NCBI GenBank assembly: GCA_947589615.1
Contig: CANQBU010000003.1
Coordinates: 1 to 27,473 of the forward strand
Reading direction: 5' to 3'
DNA length: 27,473 nt
Source: an uncultured Clostridia bacterium
GTDB lineage: Bacteria > Bacillota > Clostridia > Christensenellales > UBA1242
A model generated the notes under the pieces. It did no database searches. It worked only from the letters and a program-made list of their open reading frames with translations, and was not told the DNA's origin. Of this stretch, positions 21,924 through 27,473 are shown one piece after another; the stretch's first letter is position 1, and every line of letters starts with the position of its first letter. A program made the position numbers and the translations under genes.

Positions 21924-23408
21924 TTAAGAATCTTCACTCTCGTTTTCTGTAGGTAATATTTCCCGTCCACCATCTTCAAGATCAAAAAATTCTTCATTTT
22001 CCTCTTCATCTCCGATAAAAAGATCCTCTATATCACCGTCTCTTGGCGTCTCACCTTCTTGAGAGACCTCATTTATATCTTCAAATTTGTAATCGAAATC
22101 GTCGCTTTCATTTTCCTCCTCTTTTCCGTCATTTAAATTCTGGTTCCCACCATTTAGATTATCTTGTTTTGGTACCGTTTCACGAGGAGTGTTTTTCTCT
22201 TGAAGTGATTGAGGTTTATCATTAATATTTTTATTATCTTCTCGTGCAGGAGGAACTGATGTTCGTTGAAGCCTTCCCTTGCCTAATGGTATATTTAAAT
22301 TGTCTTTGAGCAAATACTCCGGCCACGAAATTGGTTCTTTAGGTTCTTCTTTTGCCTCTACTTTTGGTGGTGCTTTTGACTGAGGCTTTTTCGCAGGTGG
22401 TGGAGGTTGCTTTGGTGGATTACCTGCCATCTTTTTAGGTGTCGACTGTGTCTGCTTATTTTGTTTTAAAAGTTCTTCAGGTTTAACAGGCGTGTCCATT
22501 TCAAGAATACCTTTTCTTGCAGACGTTATAACCTGAGCGATTTTATTAAAGTCAGCAATAATCGGTTTAAGAATGTCCATACCCAGCCCAAGTTTTTCCA
22601 TTCCCCCAACTTCATCAATAGCGTTGTCGAGTAGGGATTTAAATTTTATATACTTAAACTTGTCATTTATATCGAGATTTTGAAGTGCCAATAGTTGGTG
22701 ATATCTGTCAAGAACTTTCTTACAGGTCGGATTTTTGCTTTCCTCGAGGGCTTTAAGCATTTTCATCAGATACACTTGGCTTGCCATATCAAAGAAGCCG
22801 CCCAAAAGCAACTCCATATCGAGAGCATCTTGCATGATAACTGCAAGGTCAGGAACTGCGGTATCATCATTTTTCACTTCGACATCAACAAGGTGGAAGG
22901 CTTTCCTTACCCTTATTCTAAACTCGTCATCGTTTATCGAATTATATTCGGCAACAGGAGTAACAATATAGTCTTGTCCCAAAAATCCATCGACGAATTC
23001 AGACAAATATAGTGTCGCCTTTGCCATTCCATTTTCCTTTTCCTCAATCTTTATATGAAAATAGAAATATTTACGCATATACAAAGCGATTGCCTTGTAA
23101 AAAGTTTCCCCGCTGTCTTCAATTTCCTTTTCCATTCGAACAAGGTCACGGCGAATATCTTCATTTATTACATAGGTTCCTTGACTGTTGACTTGACCGA
23201 CAAGTTTGAATTTTATTGCCATGATTTTCATTCTTGCCTTATAAAATTCAATAAAGTCACCTTCATAAATAGTAAAGTCAGTTCCAAAAACGGGATAAGG
23301 TTTTGGAGGCGGTTTTACTGGCGGAGTGCCACCGGCTTCATCTTTTTTGGGTTTTTCTTCAACCTTTTTATCTTTTTCGCTTAAATAATTTTGCTCTATT
23401 TCATCCAT
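21924..23408 (-). CDS. Hypothetical protein with Pro-rich linker and acidic tail, 494 aa
   Basis: I recognise no family. After a Lys/Pro-rich N-terminus (~15-40, KPPPKPYPVFG) comes a folded region (~40-310) of alternating strands and helices with a VEVKNDD/DMELLLGGFFDMAS core. A Pro/Lys/Gln-rich linker with PPPP runs follows (~325-370), and then a very acidic, Asn/Glu/Asp-rich tail to the end. No signal peptide or membrane helix was seen. The TATAAT box (23415-23420) ends exactly 6 nt before the ATG and no ribosome binding site is present, so the mRNA should be leaderless. It has its own terminator. A scaffold or adaptor role is possible from the linker but unproven. Confidence 0.84.
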   Translation of the reverse strand: MDEIEQNYLSEKDKKVEEKPKKDEAGGTPPVKPPPKPYPVFGTDFTIYEGDFIEFYKARMKIMAIKFKLVGQVNSQGTYVINEDIRRDLVRMEKEIEDSGETFYKAIALYMRKYFYFHIKIEEKENGMAKATLYLSEFVDGFLGQDYIVTPVAEYNSINDDEFRIRVRKAFHLVDVEVKNDDTAVPDLAVIMQDALDMELLLGGFFDMASQVYLMKMLKALEESKNPTCKKVLDRYHQLLALQNLDINDKFKYIKFKSLLDNAIDEVGGMEKLGLGMDILKPIIADFNKIAQVITSARKGILEMDTPVKPEELLKQNKQTQSTPKKMAGNPPKQPPPPAKKPQSKAPPKVEAKEEPKEPISWPEYLLKDNLNIPLGKGRLQRTSVPPAREDNKNINDKPQSLQEKNTPRETVPKQDNLNGGNQNLNDGKEEENESDDFDYKFEDINEVSQEGETPRDGDIEDLFIGDEEENEEFFDLEDGGREILPTENESEDS

Positions 23409-23414
23409 AGAATT

Positions 23415-23443
23415 ATTATAAATGATTTAAAGGCAAAAAACAA
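23415..23443 (-). promoter_or_regulatory. Promoter giving a leaderless mRNA for the 494-aa gene
   Basis: Minus strand: TTGTTT (23438-23443), a 17-nt spacer, and TATAAT (23415-23420). Six bases later comes the ATG, so the predicted transcription start is its A. Confidence 0.78.
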
Positions 23444-23544
23444 CTGTTTTTTAAAATTAAATTTTTTCTTCTTGCGATGCAATTAAAATCTATTTGGTTC
23501 TCAAAAAAAAATCGAGGAAGTTATGTTACTGAAAATTAAAAATA

Positions 23545-23573
23545 CACCTCTAAGTTTTTAAACTTTTGAGGTG
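23545..23573 (-). terminator. Terminator of the BspA-type gene
   Basis: Minus strand: CACCTCAAAAGTTT pairs with AAACTTAGAGGTG, leaving a small loop and an imperfect middle, followed by TATTTTT. It lies ~35 bp after the stop at 23608. Confidence 0.8.
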
Positions 23574-23607
23574 CGATTCATTTTAAATCCTTTTATTAAA
23601 AGAACAA

Positions 23608-24882
23608 TTAAGCAGATTTTCTTATGAAATGTGTATTTTCTAAATCAACAGGGATTACTAGAAGATAATTATTTTCAATAAAGTCTGTAATTTGAGACAA
23701 AGCAAAAGGACCACATTTTAAATAAATATCTGTTCTATATGCTGGATCAAATAAGCCTCCCTGCGATTCCGCCGAATTTGCTTCGCTAAAAATAACTATG
23801 CTTTCAACAATTACTGTTTTTAAATTTGTGCAGTCAGCAAAAGCCTCTTCTTGGATTGATGTTACACTACTTGGAATTGTCACAGTTTCAATACCTGTGC
23901 AGCCTTTAAATGCACCTTTGCCTATTGTCTCAACATTTGATAAGTTCAAACTTGTAATTTTTGGACAGTTCCAAAATGCATAATCTTTTATTTCTGTAAG
24001 TGTGCCTGGAATTTTTACTTCGCCTGTTATTCCACTTTCGTTAAAAGCATATTCCCCAATTCTAGTTAAGCCGTCCTGCAACAAGAATTGCGTTATATTT
24101 TTACAGCCGCAGAAAGCCCCTGCACCAATAGTTTCGACACTGCTTGGGATGCTTACTCTCCCTTTTATTCCACATTTGTAAAAAGCATAATCTCCAATTT
24201 CAACTACGCCGTTCGACAACAAGAGTTGAGGTATACTTTCGCATTCATAGAAAGCATTTGCACCAATGGTTTTGACACTGCTTGGAATATTAACTCTTCC
24301 CTTCGTATCCTTGCATCCCTTAAAAACTGAAGGTTCTATTTTCTCTAACGACGTTGAAAGAGTTATCGTTCCCTTAAAAGTGCAGTTTGCAAAGGCAGAT
24401 ATTCCAATGTAAGTTACACCCGAAGGGATTTCCAAATCTCCCTCAAATGTGCATTCCGAAAAGGCAAGATCGCCAATATAAGTCAAACTGCTTGGAAGAC
24501 TAAGTTCTCCCTTAACTTGATTGCATTTGTAGAAGGCTTTGTCCCCAATTTTTTTGATTGATGAAGGCAGTTTTATTGAAGTAATATAAATTCCCTCCTC
24601 AAAAGCATTGTCAGGGATTTCAACAATCTCATATTGTTTGCCCTCGCTTAACACCTTTCCTGGCAATTCTAACTCGCCGTGAATAACCTGACCTTCTTTT
24701 TTCGTTACCTTAGCCGAATATCCATCATCATTCAACAGAAATTCCAAATTGGTATAATGTGATATGTCATAAATTTTATCTTTCTTCTTATTGAAAACAG
24801 TAAAAAATAAGAGAATTATGACTAGGCTTACAACTATAACGCCTGCCAATATACTGATTATTGCTATATGCGTTTTCTTCAT
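23608..24882 (-). CDS. BspA-type leucine-rich repeat membrane protein, 424 aa
   Basis: An N-terminal hydrophobic helix (~6-30) preceded by MKKTH acts as a signal anchor, with the rest predicted outside the cell. From ~residue 90 there are about twelve LRR_5 units with the pattern IPssV..IG..AF..C (for example IGDKAFYKC, IGANAFYEC, IGAGAFCGC, IGKGAFKGC). This repeat type is common in gut and oral bacteria in adhesion and host or matrix binding. No sortase motif or cell-wall repeat is visible, so the N-terminal helix is the likely anchor. The upstream GGGGGC is the likely ribosome binding site, and a TTGAAA-17-TATAAT promoter precedes it. The last ~60 residues differ from the repeats and may cap the array. 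Confidence 0.92.
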   Translation of the reverse strand: MKKTHIAIISILAGVIVVSLVIILLFFTVFNKKKDKIYDISHYTNLEFLLNDDGYSAKVTKKEGQVIHGELELPGKVLSEGKQYEIVEIPDNAFEEGIYITSIKLPSSIKKIGDKAFYKCNQVKGELSLPSSLTYIGDLAFSECTFEGDLEIPSGVTYIGISAFANCTFKGTITLSTSLEKIEPSVFKGCKDTKGRVNIPSSVKTIGANAFYECESIPQLLLSNGVVEIGDYAFYKCGIKGRVSIPSSVETIGAGAFCGCKNITQFLLQDGLTRIGEYAFNESGITGEVKIPGTLTEIKDYAFWNCPKITSLNLSNVETIGKGAFKGCTGIETVTIPSSVTSIQEEAFADCTNLKTVIVESIVIFSEANSAESQGGLFDPAYRTDIYLKCGPFALSQITDFIENNYLLVIPVDLENTHFIRKSA

Positions 24883-24901
24883 ATCGCCCCCTTTTTTAAT
24901 T

Positions 24902-24930
24902 ATTATAAATCAACTTTAATAAAATTTCAA
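24902..24930 (-). promoter_or_regulatory. Promoter of the BspA-type gene
   Basis: Minus strand: TTGAAA (24925-24930), a 17-nt spacer, and TATAAT (24902-24907). For the divergent DUF1385-prmC gene only a lone TATAAT (24947-24952) without a clear -35 is visible. Confidence 0.78.
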
Positions 24931-24985
24931 GTATTCTTTTAAACTTTATAATTATTAAACAATATTTTATGGGAATAATTACAAT

Positions 24986-26692
24986 ATGGAAAAAATGATT
25001 TTGCCCATGGGAAATGGACTGGGGCTTTATGAAAAAGATAGGCTTTGCGTAAGCATAATCGACTCAAGCGGGAATAAGCGTGTGGGAGGGAAGAAAATTA
25101 AACCTTTAAACAAGTTTTTCTTTTTGCCGATTATAAGGGGGGTTACCTTCTTCTTTTTGGGAATTGTTTTGTATTTCTCTTCGCTAGGTTTATCGCAAGA
25201 GCTTGAAGACCGGCCAGAAAATGAAAAAAACAAGAGTTTTAAAATTGCAAAAAATGTGACAATCGCATCTTCTTTTTTAGTGGCAATCGCAACCCTTGTC
25301 GCATCTTTTTTATATGGGCTTATAGTCTTAGCATATCTTCCCAATCTTCTTTTCAATGAGGCTTTCCCCCAATTTGAAAGTTATTATTTCCGCTCGTTTA
25401 TTATTGCCCTTTTGAGGTTTTCCTTTATCTATCTTTCCCTTGCCCTTATAAGAATTCTTCCCCTGTCAAGTGGGCTTTATGGTTTTAACGGCGCAGGAAA
25501 TGTTTATCTTAGTGGCAAGGAAGACCTATTGCGCCCCCGAACTTATCCCCTTAATTACTTAAATTTTGCTTTAAATGTTTTTCTTTTTTCCACTTTTATG
25601 ATATCATTAATATCGGTGCATATTTTCTGGCCAATTAATTTTTTGATAAACTGTCTGATATTCCTCGCTTGCATACCTTTAATTTATGAAATTTTGCGTT
25701 TTGCATCAAATTCAAAGGTTAGTTTTTTGAGAGACGTGGCAATTGTTACAAATTGGCTTGTGAGCATGCGTCCAAACACCACACATAACGAGGTTTTAGC
25801 AGTGGCAACTAATGAAATGACAAATTACGGCGATTTTCAAAAACTGGAAAAGGACAGAATCTCTATGTCCGCCCTTTTTGCCGAACTTGAAACAAAGTTA
25901 AAGCAAAGCGACAAGTATGACGAAAGCGACCGTGACTGGATTATCGCAACCGTTCTTCAAAAAAACCGAGCAGAAATAAAATTGGAAAGAAGTGTGGGAT
26001 TAAAAGAATATAGAGAAATCATGCGTGCCTGTGAAAGGCGGGCAAAGGGCGAGCCTCTTTCAAGCATTTTTGGTTTTGTGGAATTTTATGGGCTGAGGTT
26101 TGATGTGAACAAAAAAGTCTTGTCACCTCGAATGGAAACCGAAATACTTGTCGAAGAAGCAATCAAAAAAATAAACGAATTTGACCTCAAAACTGTTTTG
26201 GACCTTTGCACAGGAAGTGGCGCAATTGCAATTGCAATAAAAAAATACACTAGCGCAAAAGTCTTTGCCAGTGACATTTCTAAGCAAGCACTTGCTGTCG
26301 CACAAAATAATGCCAGAAAAAATGAGGTAAAAATCGATTTTTGTCAATCTGATTTATTTAAAAGTTTGAAAAAGGGAAAAAAGTATGATATAATAGTCTC
26401 AAATCCACCATACATTAAAAGCGAAGACCTTGAAAAGCTTGATGTCGAAGTCAAAAAATATGACCCTCGTCTTGCACTTGACGGCGGCGAAGATGGGCTT
26501 GACTTTTACAGGCGTATAGTCGAAGAGGCAAAATCCAAACTTACCAAAAAAGGTTGGCTTTTATTTGAAGTTGGACAAGGACAGGCGGAAATTGTCGAGG
26601 AGTTAATGCAAAAGGCAGGCTTCGATAATGTCAATTCCGTAAAAGATTATAACAAAATTGAAAGGGTGATTTATGGAAGATATAGCAGATAA
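24986..26692 (+). CDS. prmC: DUF1385-like membrane domain fused to PrmC methyltransferase, 568 aa
   Basis: Residues ~1-280 are a DUF1385/YqhQ-like membrane domain with about five hydrophobic helices and the C-terminal signature LIYEILRFASNSK..VTNWLVSMRPNTTHNEVLAVATNEM. Its usual GGQAVIEGVMMRG, HGAEHK and HPRCGT motifs are not visible, so it is degenerate. Residues ~285-568 are PrmC, which methylates the Gln of the GGQ motif in release factors 1 and 2: helical N-lobe, GEPLSSIFGFVEFYGLRF (~355-372), SAM-binding VLDLCTGSGAIAIA (404-417), and the catalytic NPPY at 473-476. Fusion would tether PrmC to the membrane. Its substrate gene prfA overlaps its 3' end by 20 bp. The start lacks a good ribosome binding site (GGGA 12 nt away), so the exact start is uncertain. 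Confidence 0.9.
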   Translation: MEKMILPMGNGLGLYEKDRLCVSIIDSSGNKRVGGKKIKPLNKFFFLPIIRGVTFFFLGIVLYFSSLGLSQELEDRPENEKNKSFKIAKNVTIASSFLVAIATLVASFLYGLIVLAYLPNLLFNEAFPQFESYYFRSFIIALLRFSFIYLSLALIRILPLSSGLYGFNGAGNVYLSGKEDLLRPRTYPLNYLNFALNVFLFSTFMISLISVHIFWPINFLINCLIFLACIPLIYEILRFASNSKVSFLRDVAIVTNWLVSMRPNTTHNEVLAVATNEMTNYGDFQKLEKDRISMSALFAELETKLKQSDKYDESDRDWIIATVLQKNRAEIKLERSVGLKEYREIMRACERRAKGEPLSSIFGFVEFYGLRFDVNKKVLSPRMETEILVEEAIKKINEFDLKTVLDLCTGSGAIAIAIKKYTSAKVFASDISKQALAVAQNNARKNEVKIDFCQSDLFKSLKKGKKYDIIVSNPPYIKSEDLEKLDVEVKKYDPRLALDGGEDGLDFYRRIVEEAKSKLTKKGWLLFEVGQGQAEIVEELMQKAGFDNVNSVKDYNKIERVIYGRYSR

Positions 26693-27473
26693 AATATTGG
26701 AAAAAACGGCAAAAACCAAGGAGAGATATGAAAAATTGACAGTCCTTGTATCTGACCCCGATGTCATTGCCGACAATCGCGAATGGAAAAAACTTGTAAA
26801 AGAGCGTTCTTCAATTGAGGAAGTGGCACAAGAGCATGACAAACTTAAAAAACTCGTCGATGAGTTAAAATCCTCTCGCGAAGAGTATGAAAGGGAGACC
26901 GACCACGAACTTAAACAACTTTTCTATGACGAAATCGGCTCACTTATCAAGCAAATTGAAGACAAAGTCGAAGAAATGAAGATTTTGCTTCTGCCAAAAG
27001 ACGCAAACGACGACAGCAATGTTATCATTGAAATAAGGCAAGCTGCAGGAGGCGAAGAATCGGCTCTTTTTTGCAACGAACTTCACAGAATGTATACAAT
27101 GTATGCCGAGAAAAAAGGCTGGACAACAGAGATTATCGATTTGAACGCAACTGAACTTGGCGGAATAAAGGAAATTACATTTATGGTTAAGGGAAAAGGT
27201 GCTTACAGTCGTTTCAAATATGAAAGCGGCGTGCACCGCGTTCAAAGAGTCCCTGAAACTGAAAGTCAAGGCAGAATTCATACCTCAACTTCAACAGTCG
27301 CAGTTTTGCCAGAAATTGAAGAAGTGGAATTTGAAATTGAAGAAAAGGACTTAAAAATTGATACATATCGTTCATCAGGTGCAGGCGGACAGCATGTAAA
27401 CAAAACTGAAAGTGCAATTAGAATAACTCACCTTCCAACCGGCATTGTCGTCTCTTGTCAAGATGAGCGTTCA
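26673..27473 (+). CDS. prfA: Peptide chain release factor 1 (3' end outside window)
   Basis: Recognises stop codons UAA and UAG and triggers peptide release on the ribosome. 267 codons are present, beginning MEDIADKILEKTAK. Visible features are an N-terminal coiled region, EIRQAAGGEESALF, the RVPETESQGRIHTS block carrying a PxT-type motif (PET) that marks RF1 rather than RF2, and the catalytic GGQ in SSGAGGQHVNKTESA. The gene runs off the right edge with ~90 residues missing. GGGTG precedes the ATG, which lies inside the end of the prmC fusion (20-bp overlap), so translation is coupled to the enzyme that methylates this GGQ. Confidence 0.96.
   Translation, partial: MEDIADKILEKTAKTKERYEKLTVLVSDPDVIADNREWKKLVKERSSIEEVAQEHDKLKKLVDELKSSREEYERETDHELKQLFYDEIGSLIKQIEDKVEEMKILLLPKDANDDSNVIIEIRQAAGGEESALFCNELHRMYTMYAEKKGWTTEIIDLNATELGGIKEITFMVKGKGAYSRFKYESGVHRVQRVPETESQGRIHTSTSTVAVLPEIEEVEFEIEEKDLKIDTYRSSGAGGQHVNKTESAIRITHLPTGIVVSCQDERS

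Noticed and set aside
26603..27417. Minus-strand frames over prmC and prfA
   Set aside because: They are antisense shadows of two clear housekeeping genes.

Overview
The window looks like a chromosomal segment from an uncultured, AT-rich Gram-positive-type bacterium, probably a gut-associated Firmicute/Clostridia relative. This is an inference from the following: low GC with A/T-rich intergenic DNA, AGGAGG ribosome binding sites, TTGACA/TATAAT promoters often with an extended TGn, Rho-independent terminators before most strand changes, a DUF1385-prmC-prfA gene order, and a BspA-type leucine-rich surface protein. No phage, IS element or CRISPR array was seen. The taxon cannot be named from sequence alone.

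Layout. 1-631: the start codon and promoter of a gene leaving the left edge, then tRNA-Ala(TGC), followed by a 100-bp-offset duplication of the tRNA 3' end plus terminator, and three related terminators. 632-4633 (minus): an unknown 291-aa protein, a 759-aa single-pass membrane coiled-coil protein with a perfect consensus promoter, and an HD-domain phosphohydrolase. 4754-6922 (minus operon): metallo-beta-lactamase-fold hydrolase, MATE-like membrane protein, Smr-domain protein. 7060-8451 (minus): two tandem paralogues of unknown function. 8562-12107 (minus operon): a dephospho-CoA kinase fused to an RNase Z-like metallo-beta-lactamase domain, coaD, a transglutaminase-GNAT fusion, and a YjjX-type house-cleaning NTPase. 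The last two steps of CoA synthesis therefore sit together with an acetyl-CoA-using domain. 12182-13276 (minus): an HExxH metallopeptidase, divergent from a SHOCT-tailed membrane protein (plus).

14036-14821: two copies of a ~77-bp repeat, each ending in a perfect 15-nt palindrome, lead into tspO. 14830-18074 (minus): two unknown genes, then a P-loop NTPase-CYTH fusion. 18123-20691 (minus): a DUF2201-like metallopeptidase/vWA protein with a very long Q/G-rich insert, preceded by a small protein that looks like a degenerate MoxR AAA domain without a P-loop. 20984-21754 (plus) and 21924-23408 (minus): unknown genes. 23608-24882 (minus): a BspA-type LRR membrane protein. 24986-27473 (plus): a DUF1385-PrmC fusion overlapping prfA (release factor 1), which runs off the right edge.

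Themes. Four two-domain fusions occur in 27 kb (CoaE-MBL, transglutaminase-GNAT, NTPase-CYTH, DUF1385-PrmC). Three genes (the HExxH peptidase, tspO and the 494-aa protein) have a TATAAT box 6-7 nt before the start codon and no ribosome binding site, so they look leaderless, while their neighbours have strong Shine-Dalgarno sites. The most system-like locus is the degenerate-MoxR plus DUF2201/vWA pair. The best regulatory puzzle is the palindrome-bearing repeat in front of tspO.
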